Assembly (NCBI RefSeq): GCF_002563715.1
Contig: NZ_PDJJ01000001.1
Location: forward strand, 3,658,001 to 3,722,000
Length of the DNA: 64,000 nt
Direction of reading: 5' to 3'
Source: Isoptericola jiangsuensis
GTDB lineage: Bacteria > Actinomycetota > Actinomycetes > Actinomycetales > Cellulomonadaceae
Positions 27,101 to 33,689 of this stretch are shown here, piece after piece. Numbering within the stretch: the first letter of the stretch is position 1; every line of letters starts with the position of its first letter. A program made the position numbers and the translations under genes. The notes below the pieces were generated by a model, which worked only from the letters and a program-made list of their open reading frames with translations, had not been told where the DNA came from and did not search any database.

Positions 27101-27966
27101 GCGTGTACGCGGGCGGCTCGATGCTGCCCGTGGACGCGCCGCAGGAGCGCACCGTCTACTACACGGCCTCCCCGCAGGTGCGGTGGACGACGGTCTCCCG
27201 CATGACGAACAACATCGCCAGCGCGGCGTCGTTCGACGGCCCCCGCACGTACACCGCGGGCAGCACCGAGCCGACGTCGTGGTTCAAGACGCCGCTGGGC
27301 GCGTCGAGCAACACGTACGACGCCGCCCTCGCGTCGCGGTACCTGAACACGATGAGCCTGACGATGCCCACCTGGGGCGACGCGGCGGGCCACGACTCCA
27401 CCGGCCTGTACCTCGCCGACTCGCTCGCGCGGGGCGTGTGGGTCGACGGCGCGGTCGTCTACCCGGTCTCCGGTGGCTACGCGCTCCCGTCGGGCGACGC
27501 CGAGGTGCACCTGCGCCAGGTGTTCACGCGCCGCTACCAGCCGGCGTACCCGTTCGGCCTGGCCTACACCACCGACTGGACGTTCCGCAGCGACCGGTCC
27601 CACCAGGGCGCCCTGCCGCTGCTCGTCCCGTCGCTCGACGTCGACATGAACCTGCTCAACCAGGTCGCCGCCGGCACGGACGCGCACGTCACGCTGTCCG
27701 CGACGTCGGACGCCACGCGGGAGCGGGTCGACCTCGACGGGGTCACCCTCCAGTACGCGGTCGGGACCCAGCAGACCGTCACCTCGGTGACGAGCTGGAC
27801 CGACGTCCCGGTCGAGCAGGCCGCCGACGGCACGTGGACGGCCACCGTCCCGACCGACGCCCCGGCGGGCAGCTTCGTGCACCTGCGCACGTCGATGACC
27901 GACGTCGACGGGTCGAAGGTCGAGCAGGCCATGGTCCGCGCCTACCAGGTGGGCGCCGCCTCGTAG
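24199..27966 (+). CDS. Secreted subtilisin-like serine protease (S8 family)
   Basis: 1255 residues. The signal peptide (1-34: ARVRRTAATVAASALLATSA, ending ATA) is followed by a long propeptide. The catalytic domain (about 225-490) has the Asp (VLDTGYD, D240), His (NGHGTHVAGS, H274) and Ser (YSGTSMATPHVAGG, S443) boxes in standard order, plus the oxyanion Asn in VIAAGND. Fn3-like beta domains follow; a PA-like insert lies near 805-910 (GKVVLVDAATAV...GRGAVGILAYS). The extra 750 C-terminal residues probably bind substrate or the wall. No LPXTG or membrane anchor, so it should be released. GAAGGGAG precedes the ATG. It is expected to be an extracellular protein-degrading enzyme. A strong terminator follows. 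Confidence 0.95.
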   Translation: MFQHARVRRTAATVAASALLATSAATAVAGSATADDQPPTDPTTTVEATSSWATFTLVTGDVVEARIDDDGNVAEARLVTDGVEAVSSSWVSDGHTYVVPPAAQPLVDSGELDLRLFDVTRLWEDGYDDASTDTLPVIVEYADGAQARSQARGTVTTVELDEIDAAAVSVDKDRAAAAWTALEPGSAARSSAGVERIWLDAKVHGTSVVDGLSPTVPLTGAGVAHELGFDGTGVTVAVLDTGYDPAHVDLAGQVEASRSFVTYGGTTVQDANGHGTHVAGSVAGTGAASDGTYAGVAPGADLLVGKVLGDDGSGQTSWILAGMQWAVDSGADVVSMSLGNSGATSCTGPDVSLVQALSDEALFVIAAGNDGLHSTVATPGCAPAALTVGAVDRDDATAYFSSRGPSVGGNAAKPDIASQGVDVVSARTGGGTDLPYVAYSGTSMATPHVAGGAALVLQAHPDWTPAQVKAALTSSVKDTDAPPLEQGAGPMDVGRAVGQTVTGTPGVELASFPYPQTGSAPVTRTVTLTNTSAADVTLDLALEAYGQDGTAVPRRLLTLGAAKGRVVVPAGGTADVPVVVDPTAPLKADDHGTVTGRLVGTGSGVRVTVPFSVLVKGPTAPVTFTAADRFGQVPDANSSFQIIDVERGTAYRYGAGYGPLTFTLPHGTYEVAGVLLTRDEPGNNGQVASVSLVRQRVKVDGATTVALDAREAEELSWKADRPTEAQGYSIGYTYALGERGTRRTGVLTTVPSYVKHLYTTPGQVGDRYTFEATARLTAPGVVMTTGTGRTVDDLPLAFAPAFDGTGSAPVVHAGPGTAANLAAADVEGKVVLVDAATAVQGGNAVQWDRALAGRGAVGILAYSSTNVGRIQLSGLGVTLPIASITRADATDLIDAGDAATLAWAGTSVASSPVAYNVATVLDGRVPTGTQRVKDKDLATVPTTFYAQGDTNRVWYTDVALSMPGISSSVYAGGSMLPVDAPQERTVYYTASPQVRWTTVSRMTNNIASAASFDGPRTYTAGSTEPTSWFKTPLGASSNTYDAALASRYLNTMSLTMPTWGDAAGHDSTGLYLADSLARGVWVDGAVVYPVSGGYALPSGDAEVHLRQVFTRRYQPAYPFGLAYTTDWTFRSDRSHQGALPLLVPSLDVDMNLLNQVAAGTDAHVTLSATSDATRERVDLDGVTLQYAVGTQQTVTSVTSWTDVPVEQAADGTWTATVPTDAPAGSFVHLRTSMTDVDGSKVEQAMVRAYQVGAAS

Positions 27967-27982
27967 CCGGCACCGTCGTCCG

Positions 27983-28026
27983 ACGACGCGGGGGTGCGGT
28001 CCGTCCGGGCCGCACCCCCGCGTCGT
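27983..28026 (+). terminator. Terminator after the S8 protease gene
   Basis: Perfect 17-bp arms (27983-27999 and 28010-28026; core GCGGGGGTGCGG / CCGCACCCCCGC) around a 10-base loop, 17 bp after the stop. Confidence 0.9.
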
Positions 28027-28086
28027 GCGTGCAGGTGTGTCGCGGGCCGGGCGCGTCGTGCCCGCGCCCGCCGGTGCCCGCTCGGC

Positions 28087-28092
28087 TAGGTT
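28087..28092 (+). promoter_or_regulatory. -10 element for leaderless AI-2E-type permease mRNA
   Basis: TAGGTT, six bases (CGGCGC), then ATG 28099. Confidence 0.5.
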
Positions 28093-28098
28093 CGGCGC

Positions 28099-29178
28099 AT
28101 GACCACCGCGGACCCGAGACGCCCGGCGATCGAGCGCTGGGGCCGCCGGGCCTGGGCGTTCGTGGGGATCGCGCTGGCCGCGGTGGTGGTCTACCTGGGC
28201 ACGGCGCAGATCTCCGGGCTGGTGGTGCCGCTGGTGGTCGCGCTGGTCGTGGGGGCGCTGTTCGCACCCGCGTGCCAGTGGCTGGCGCGCTGGATGCCGC
28301 GACCTCTCGCCGCGCTGGTCGTGCTGGTCGCGCTCCTCGGGGTGGCGGTCGGGACGGTCGCGATCGCGGTGCGCGGCGTCGTGGCGCAGGCCCCGGAGAT
28401 CGGGGCGCAGCTCTCCGACGGGTTCGCGGCGGCGCAGGGGTGGCTGGACGACCTGGGCGTCGACCTCGACGTGGACGTCGCCACGGACGGCCTGCCCGAG
28501 TGGGGCTCGACGCTGCTCGCGGGCGTGACCGCGCAGCTCGGCGACGTGTTCTCGGGCACCGCGGCGCTGCTCATGGGCCTGTTCGTGGGTGTGTTCCTGC
28601 TGTACTTCGTGCTGGCGGACTGGGACCAGCTCATGGGGTGGACGTCCCGTCACCTGGGGGTCGCGCCGGACGTCGGGGCGGGCATCGTCGACGACGGCAC
28701 GTGGGCGATGCGCCGCTACTTCCTCGCGCTGACCGCGTCGAGCCTGGTGGTGTCCGCGATCGTCGGGGTGGCTGCGTGGGCGCTCGGGCTGCCGCTCGCC
28801 TTCCCGATCGCGGTGGTGACGATGGTGACGTCGTACGTGCCGTTCCTCGGCGCGATCGTGTCCGGCGCGTTCGCCGTGCTCATCGCCCTCGGCTCCGGCG
28901 GGATGGCGGACGCCCTGATCATGCTCGCCGTCATCCTCGTCGCGCAGAACGCGGTGCAGACCGTCATCCAGACGTTCATGACGCAGGGCGCGCTGCGGCT
29001 GCACCCCATCGTCATCCTCGGGTCGACCATCGCGGGCGCCGCGACGTTCGGCCTGCTGGGGGCCGCCCTGTCGACGCCGGTCGTGGCGATCGTCATCAAG
29101 GTGGTGGAGCGGCTGCGCGCCGTCGACCCGGCGCCGACGCCCGCCGTCGCGGGCGCCGACGACGCCGCCGATGCGTGA
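28099..29178 (+). CDS. AI-2E family transporter (PerM-like permease)
   Basis: 359 residues with about eight membrane segments. The family pattern is clear: two N-terminal helices (RAWAFVGIALAAVVVYLG, VPLVVALVVGALFA), a soluble amphipathic region (about 95-150), then LLMGLFVGVFLLYFVLADWDQLMG, a helix pair around FPIAVVTMVTSYVPFLGAIV, and the last helix with LLGAALSTPVVAIV. Members have been linked to export of AI-2 or to Na+/H+ antiport; the substrate here is unknown. It is followed 30 bp later by the acyltransferase gene, which has its own promoter. Confidence 0.9.
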   Translation: MTTADPRRPAIERWGRRAWAFVGIALAAVVVYLGTAQISGLVVPLVVALVVGALFAPACQWLARWMPRPLAALVVLVALLGVAVGTVAIAVRGVVAQAPEIGAQLSDGFAAAQGWLDDLGVDLDVDVATDGLPEWGSTLLAGVTAQLGDVFSGTAALLMGLFVGVFLLYFVLADWDQLMGWTSRHLGVAPDVGAGIVDDGTWAMRRYFLALTASSLVVSAIVGVAAWALGLPLAFPIAVVTMVTSYVPFLGAIVSGAFAVLIALGSGGMADALIMLAVILVAQNAVQTVIQTFMTQGALRLHPIVILGSTIAGAATFGLLGAALSTPVVAIVIKVVERLRAVDPAPTPAVAGADDAADA

Positions 29179-29196
29179 GAACCCGTGGCGCGGCCG

Positions 29197-29202
29197 TACG
29201 AT
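29197..29202 (+). promoter_or_regulatory. -10 element for leaderless acyltransferase mRNA
   Basis: TACGAT, six bases (CAGGCG), then GTG 29209. It decides the start over an ATG 24 bases upstream. Confidence 0.5.
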
Positions 29203-29208
29203 CAGGCG

Positions 29209-29784
29209 GTGTCCTCCCCTCTGCGCCGCACCGTCGCGAGCCTGTACTGGCGGCTGAGCCGCTGGCGCCTGCGCACCACCCCGGCACCGGCCGAGGCCGG
29301 CCTCCTCATCGGCGCCCCGCACACGTCCAACTGGGACTTCGTGCTCATGCTCGCCATCGCGTGGAAGCTCGGCATCGACGTGCGCTGGCTCGGCAAGCAC
29401 ACCCTGTTCGCGGGTTGGCGCGGCCCGGTCATGCGGGCCTGGGGCGGGATCCCCGTCGACCGTCGCGACCCGAGCCGGGTCGTGGCGGAGGTCATCGAGC
29501 GCGTGCGCGCGGGCGAGGTGTTCCACCTCGTCGTCACGCCCGAGGGCACGCGGTCGGGCGACGGCTGGAAGTCCGGCTTCTACCGCATCGCACGCGAGGC
29601 GGACCTGCCCGTCACCCTCGGCTACGTCGACCGCACGACGATGACGACGGGCCTCGGCCCCACCCTGCGCCTCACCGGCGACGTCCGCGCCGACATGGAC
29701 CGCATCCGGGAGTTCTACGCCGACAAGGCCGGGGTGCGCCCCGCGCTGCGCACCGAGCCGCGCCTGCGGTCCGAGGATGACTGA
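29209..29784 (+). CDS. Lysophospholipid acyltransferase-like protein (PlsC fold)
   Basis: 191 residues from GTG 29209. The H-x4-D catalytic box is HTSNWD (about residues 32-37), and the second conserved box is VTPEGTRS (about 108-115), matching the F-P-E-G-T-R-S motif. WLGKHTLF and WGGIPVDRRDPSRVV fill the intervening conserved positions. It should transfer an acyl chain from acyl-CoA or acyl-ACP to a lysophospholipid or related alcohol at the membrane face. It is shorter than canonical PlsC and may be a specialised member. Its end overlaps the next gene by 8 bp. Confidence 0.85.
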   Translation: MSSPLRRTVASLYWRLSRWRLRTTPAPAEAGLLIGAPHTSNWDFVLMLAIAWKLGIDVRWLGKHTLFAGWRGPVMRAWGGIPVDRRDPSRVVAEVIERVRAGEVFHLVVTPEGTRSGDGWKSGFYRIAREADLPVTLGYVDRTTMTTGLGPTLRLTGDVRADMDRIREFYADKAGVRPALRTEPRLRSEDD

Positions 29785-30346
29785 GCAGACCACCGGGGTC
29801 GCCCCGGTCGAGCTGCCCGCCGGGGTCGTGCTGCGCCTGCTCCACCCGGACGACGGTCCCGCGCTCGCCGCGGCGTACGACCGCGACCGCGACCACCTCG
29901 AACCGTGGGAGCCGCAGCGCCCCGCCGCGTTCCACGAGGCGGGATACCACACGGCCCGCATCCCCGTGCTGCTGCTGGAGCACACGGCGGGACGCGCCGT
30001 GCCGTTCGTGCTGGTGCGCGACGACGCGATCGTCGGCCGGCTCAACCTCACCGGCATCGAGCGGGGCGCCGCCCGGTCCGCGCACGTCGGCTACTGGCTG
30101 GCGTCCGACCTCACCGGCCGCGGCGTCATGACCGCCGCCGTCGAGGCCGGCGCCCTGCACGCCCGCGACGTCCTCGGCCTGCACCGCCTCCAGGCGGCGA
30201 CGCTCCTGCACAACCGCGCGTCCCAGGCCGTCCTGGCCCGGACGGGGTTCGTGCGGATCGGGCTCGCCCCCCAGTACCTGCACATCGCGGGCCGGTGGCA
30301 GGACCACGTGCTGTTCCAACGGATCCTGACCACCGACCCCGCCTGA
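29777..30346 (+). CDS. GNAT N-acetyltransferase, RimJ/RimL type
   Basis: 189 residues. Motifs follow the RimJ/RimL/ribosomal-protein acetyltransferase pattern: LRLLHPDDGPALAAAYDRDRDHLEPWEP at the start, HVGYWLASDLTGRGVMTAAV (acetyl-CoA P-loop region, about 100-119), and NRASQAVLARTGFVRIG (about 147-163). The substrate may be a ribosomal protein N-terminus or a small molecule. Its start overlaps the acyltransferase gene by 8 bp, so the two are coupled. Confidence 0.88.
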   Translation: MTEQTTGVAPVELPAGVVLRLLHPDDGPALAAAYDRDRDHLEPWEPQRPAAFHEAGYHTARIPVLLLEHTAGRAVPFVLVRDDAIVGRLNLTGIERGAARSAHVGYWLASDLTGRGVMTAAVEAGALHARDVLGLHRLQAATLLHNRASQAVLARTGFVRIGLAPQYLHIAGRWQDHVLFQRILTTDPA

Positions 30347-30353
30347 GCGGCCC

Positions 30354-31271
30354 TCAGGGCTGCTGGTGCACCACCACCACCGGGCACCCGGCGTCCCGTC
30401 CGACCCGGTCGGCCACCGACCGCAGGATGCGTCCCGTGATCGGCGCGTGCCGCCGCCCCCCGACGACGAGCAGGTCGCGCCGCTGCACGGTGGAGGTCAG
30501 CAGGTCCACGGGGCGACCCCGCTCCACGACCGTCGACCACGTCACCCGCGGGTACTTGTCCTGCCAGCGCACCAGCTCGTCGTGCAGCGCCGCGACGGCC
30601 TCGTCCCGGTAGCCGCGCACCCACGCGGACTCGTACGCGTGCTCGACCGCCGCCCGGTCCCGGTCCAGCGCGTGGACCACGAGCAGCGGGACCTGCGCGT
30701 GGTGCGCCTCCTCGAACGCCTGCCCGAGGACCCGGGAGAGGTGGTCGTCGAAGTCGACCGCGGCGACGACCCGCCACACGGGGCCGACCTCGTCGGCCGG
30801 GCAGCGGGACTGCGCGGCGATCGGGTCGTCCGGGACGACGACCACCGGGCCGCGCGCCTGGGCGCTGACGGCCGCGGAGACCGAGCCCAGCACGAGCCGG
30901 TCGAGCACGTTGTACCCGTGCCGGCCCACGACCACCAGGTCGCTGCTCGCCGACAGGTCGACGAGGACGCCCGCAGGGTCCCCGTGCACGACCTCGCCGG
31001 TGACGTCGGCGGCGTCGGGCACGACGCAGCCGCGCTCCCGGGCGCCGTCCATCCGGGCCAGGGCGCGCCACACGTTCGCCTGCGCGCCGCGGTGCAGCTC
31101 GTCGGCGCCGATCCCGAACGCGGCCGGTCCGGGGGCGGTCACCATCTCGTAGGCGCTCACGACGGTCAGCCAGGAGCCGCGACGCACCGTCTCCGCCGCC
31201 GCCCAGTCGAGAGCCTGGTCGCTCGCCGGTGAGCCGTCGACCCCGACGACCACCGCATGCCGTGTGTCCAT
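30354..31271 (-). CDS. Tandem-domain universal stress protein
   Basis: 305 residues with two USP domains. The first (6-150) starts AVVVGVDGSPASDQALDWA and has the ATP motif G-R-H-G-x9-G-S (GRHGYNVLDRLVLGS). The second (about 160-305) begins VVAAVDFDDHLSRVL and ends VVGGRRHAPITGRILRSVADRV then CPVVVVHQ, a looser ATP loop. Tandem USPs are prominent members of mycobacterial DosR regulons. Here the gene is divergent from a DosS-like kinase and close to a DosR-like regulator, so hypoxia or redox control is likely. Confidence 0.92.
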   Translation of the reverse strand: MDTRHAVVVGVDGSPASDQALDWAAAETVRRGSWLTVVSAYEMVTAPGPAAFGIGADELHRGAQANVWRALARMDGARERGCVVPDAADVTGEVVHGDPAGVLVDLSASSDLVVVGRHGYNVLDRLVLGSVSAAVSAQARGPVVVVPDDPIAAQSRCPADEVGPVWRVVAAVDFDDHLSRVLGQAFEEAHHAQVPLLVVHALDRDRAAVEHAYESAWVRGYRDEAVAALHDELVRWQDKYPRVTWSTVVERGRPVDLLTSTVQRRDLLVVGGRRHAPITGRILRSVADRVGRDAGCPVVVVHQQP

Positions 31272-31388
31272 GACGTCCTCCTTCGTCGTGCTTCCAGTAC
31301 CGCACCGACGGCGGGCGCGCGGCAGTGCCGCTGGTCACCGGCCCGCGGCCCGAAGGTCCCGGACCGGGCATCGGGGACAGGTGCTCGC

Positions 31389-31394
31389 TACCGT
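31389..31394 (+). promoter_or_regulatory. -10 element for leaderless DosS-like kinase mRNA
   Basis: TACCGT, six bases (GGACGC), then ATG 31401. TCGGGGAC at 31371-31378 upstream resembles one half of a DosR box, and GGTCC-C-GGACC (31355-31365) is a small palindrome. Confidence 0.45.
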
Positions 31395-31400
31395 GGACGC

Positions 31401-33008
31401 ATGACCGACGGCGTGCTGCTCGGGGCGGTGCTGTCGATCGGTCGCGGCCTGGACCTGGCGACGACGCTGCGCCGGCTCGTGCAGGCGGCCGCGGACGTCA
31501 CCGACGCGCGGTACGCGGCCCTCGGCGTGCTCGGCGACGACGGCACGATCGCGGAGTTCATCACCGTCGGCCTGGACGACGCTCAGGTCGCCCGCATCGG
31601 GCCGCCGCCGCGCGGCCGGGGGCTGCTCGGCGAGCTGGTCGCGCACCCGGTGCCGCTTCGGCTCGACGACCTCACGGCCGACCCGCGCGCGGCCGGCTTC
31701 CCACCGGGCCACCCGCCGATGCGGTCGTTCCTGGGGGTGCCGCTGCACGTCCACGGCGAGCCGTTCGGCAACCTCTACCTCACGGAGAAGCGGGGCGGGC
31801 CGTTCACCGCGGAGGACGAGCGCCTCGTCGAGGGGCTGGCCGCCGCGGCGAGCGTGGCCGTGGAGAACGCCCGGCTGTACGACGAGGCGCGGCTGCGGGA
31901 GCGGTGGGCGCACGGCGACGACGAGATCTCGCGCCGGGTCCTCGCCGGCCACGACCCGGGGGCCGTCCTCGACGTGGTCGCGGACCAGGCGCTGCGCGTC
32001 GCGGAGGCGGACGTCGCGGTGCTCGCCACGGCCGCGGACGACGCGCCCGACCACCTGCAGGTGCGGTCGGCGGTGGGTCCGGGCACCGACGGGCTCGTCG
32101 GGACGGTGGTGCCGTTGGAGGGGACGTTCGCGGCCGAGGCCTGGACCCGTGGGCGACCGGTCGTCACCGCCGACGCCGCCGCGGAGGCGCTGGGCACGCT
32201 GACCGAGCACCCGGCGGAGGTCGTCGGACCGCTCGCCGCGATGCCGCTCGGCGGGCCGGGGCGCACCTCGGGGGTGCTGCTGGTGGGTCGTCGCCGCGAC
32301 ACCCCGCCGTTCCCCCGCGTCGTCGTGGACGCCCTCGTCGCGTTCGCCGGGCACGCCGCCGTCGCCCTGGAGCTCGCGGAACGGCGCGACGACGCCGAAC
32401 GGCTCGCCGTCCTGCGGGACCGCGACCGCATCGCCCGGGACCTGCACGACCTCGCCGTCCAGCGCCTCTACGCGACCGGGCTGTCCCTGGAGGGCGTGGG
32501 CCGGCGGCTCGCGGACCGGCCCGACGACGCCGCCCGGGTGGCCCGCGCCGTCGACGAGATCGACGAGACCATCTCCCTGGTGCGCACCACCATCCGGGGG
32601 CTGTCCCCGGCGCCCGGCGGGTCCCGCACGGTCGGGGTGCGGGCCCGGCTCCTCGCCGAGGTCGACGCCGCCGCCCGCGCCCTCGGGTTCGCGCCGTCCC
32701 TGCGGATGACGGGCACGGTCGACACGCTCGTGCCGCCCCCGGTGGCCGACCACCTCGTCGCGGTGCTGCGCGAGTCCCTGTCGAACGCCGCGCGGCACGC
32801 CCACGCCCGGCACGTCGACGTCCACCTCGCCGTCGGTGACGCCGTCGTGCTCGTCGTGGACGACGACGGCGTCGGCGTCCCGCCCGACGTCCACCGCAGC
32901 GGCCTGGCGAACCTCGCCCGTCGCGCGGCCGACCTCGGCGGCACGTTCACCGTCACCCCGCGCTCACCGGGGACGTCGCTGCGCTGGTCCGTGCCGCTGC
33001 CGCGCTGA
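31401..33008 (+). CDS. DosS/DevS-like GAF sensor histidine kinase
   Basis: 535 residues, cytoplasmic. Two GAF domains (about 15-165 and 185-330), then HisKA_3 with RDRIARDLHDLAVQRLYATGL (His349 phospho-acceptor) and a HATPase domain (SLSNAARHA, VDDDGVGVP, SGLANLARRAADLGG). GAF-1 contains GFPPGHPPMRSFLGVPL, very close to mycobacterial DosS/DosT; His104 is in the position I recall as the haem-binding His there (by memory, not aligned). It would sense O2, NO, CO or redox state and phosphorylate the DosR-like regulator encoded convergently 24 bp away. The leaderless start fixes the ATG. Confidence 0.9.
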   Translation: MTDGVLLGAVLSIGRGLDLATTLRRLVQAAADVTDARYAALGVLGDDGTIAEFITVGLDDAQVARIGPPPRGRGLLGELVAHPVPLRLDDLTADPRAAGFPPGHPPMRSFLGVPLHVHGEPFGNLYLTEKRGGPFTAEDERLVEGLAAAASVAVENARLYDEARLRERWAHGDDEISRRVLAGHDPGAVLDVVADQALRVAEADVAVLATAADDAPDHLQVRSAVGPGTDGLVGTVVPLEGTFAAEAWTRGRPVVTADAAAEALGTLTEHPAEVVGPLAAMPLGGPGRTSGVLLVGRRRDTPPFPRVVVDALVAFAGHAAVALELAERRDDAERLAVLRDRDRIARDLHDLAVQRLYATGLSLEGVGRRLADRPDDAARVARAVDEIDETISLVRTTIRGLSPAPGGSRTVGVRARLLAEVDAAARALGFAPSLRMTGTVDTLVPPPVADHLVAVLRESLSNAARHAHARHVDVHLAVGDAVVLVVDDDGVGVPPDVHRSGLANLARRAADLGGTFTVTPRSPGTSLRWSVPLPR

Positions 33009-33032
33009 GCCGCGCCCGACCGCCCGCCGGCC

Positions 33033-33680
33033 TCAGGACCGCTGCTCGAGCTTCGCCGCGAGCACCGCCGCCTGCACGCGCCGCTCCACGCCGAGCTTCG
33101 CCAGGACGTTCGACACGTAGTTCTTCACCGTCTTCTCCGCGAGGAACAGGCGCTCCCCGATCTGCCGGTTCGTCAGCCCCTGCCCCACCAGGGCGAGCAC
33201 GCGCCGCTCCTGCTCGGTGAGGTCGGCCAACGGGTCGGCGTCCGGATGCTCCTGCGCCCGCAGCCGCTCCATGACGAGCCGCGCCGCCCGCGGGTCCAGC
33301 GTCGACCCGCCCGCTGCGACCGTGCGGATCGCCGCCACCAGGTCGGTGCCCCGGACCTGCTTGAGCACGTACCCCGCCGCCCCCGCGAGGATCGCGTCGA
33401 ACAGCGCCTCGTCGTCGTCGAACGACGTCAGCATGAGGCACGCCACCTCGGTGCGGGACCGCAGCTCGCGGCACAGCCCCACCCCGTCGCCGTCCGGCAG
33501 CCGCACGTCCAGCACCGCCACGTCCGGCGCCAGCGCCGGGACCCGCGCCAGCGCCTCGGTGACCGAGCCCGCCTCGCCCACGACCTCGATGTCGGGCTCC
33601 GCGTCCAGCAGGTCCGCCACGCCACGACGGACCACCTCGTGGTCGTCCACGAGGACGACGCGCACGACGTCGCGGCTCAT
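33033..33680 (-). CDS. devR: DosR/DevR-like response regulator
   Basis: 215 residues. Receiver domain 5-125 with the acidic pair D12-D13, phospho-acceptor D58 ([14 protein letters not shown]) and the lysine of GYVLKQ. LuxR-type helix-turn-helix 150-210, where [44 protein letters not shown] is nearly identical in pattern to mycobacterial DosR. It should activate hypoxia and dormancy genes, including the nearby tandem USP gene. It starts 9 bp after the metalloprotease gene and is probably on the same mRNA; the partner kinase is on the opposite strand. Confidence 0.92.
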   Translation of the reverse strand: MSRDVVRVVLVDDHEVVRRGVADLLDAEPDIEVVGEAGSVTEALARVPALAPDVAVLDVRLPDGDGVGLCRELRSRTEVACLMLTSFDDDEALFDAILAGAAGYVLKQVRGTDLVAAIRTVAAGGSTLDPRAARLVMERLRAQEHPDADPLADLTEQERRVLALVGQGLTNRQIGERLFLAEKTVKNYVSNVLAKLGVERRVQAAVLAAKLEQRS

Positions 33681-33689
33681 GCGTCCACG

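Noticed and set aside
24088-30057. A 1989-codon open frame on the minus strand across the S8 protease and its neighbours
   Set aside because: It lies opposite well-supported genes (protease, permease, acyltransferase), has low-complexity Arg/Gly/His composition and no domain; GC-rich DNA leaves antisense frames open.
31355-31378. A full DosR box upstream of the DosS-like gene
   Set aside because: Half-site-like TCGGGGAC and a GGTCC-C-GGACC palindrome occur, but neither extends to the 20-bp consensus; kept only as a note under the promoter.
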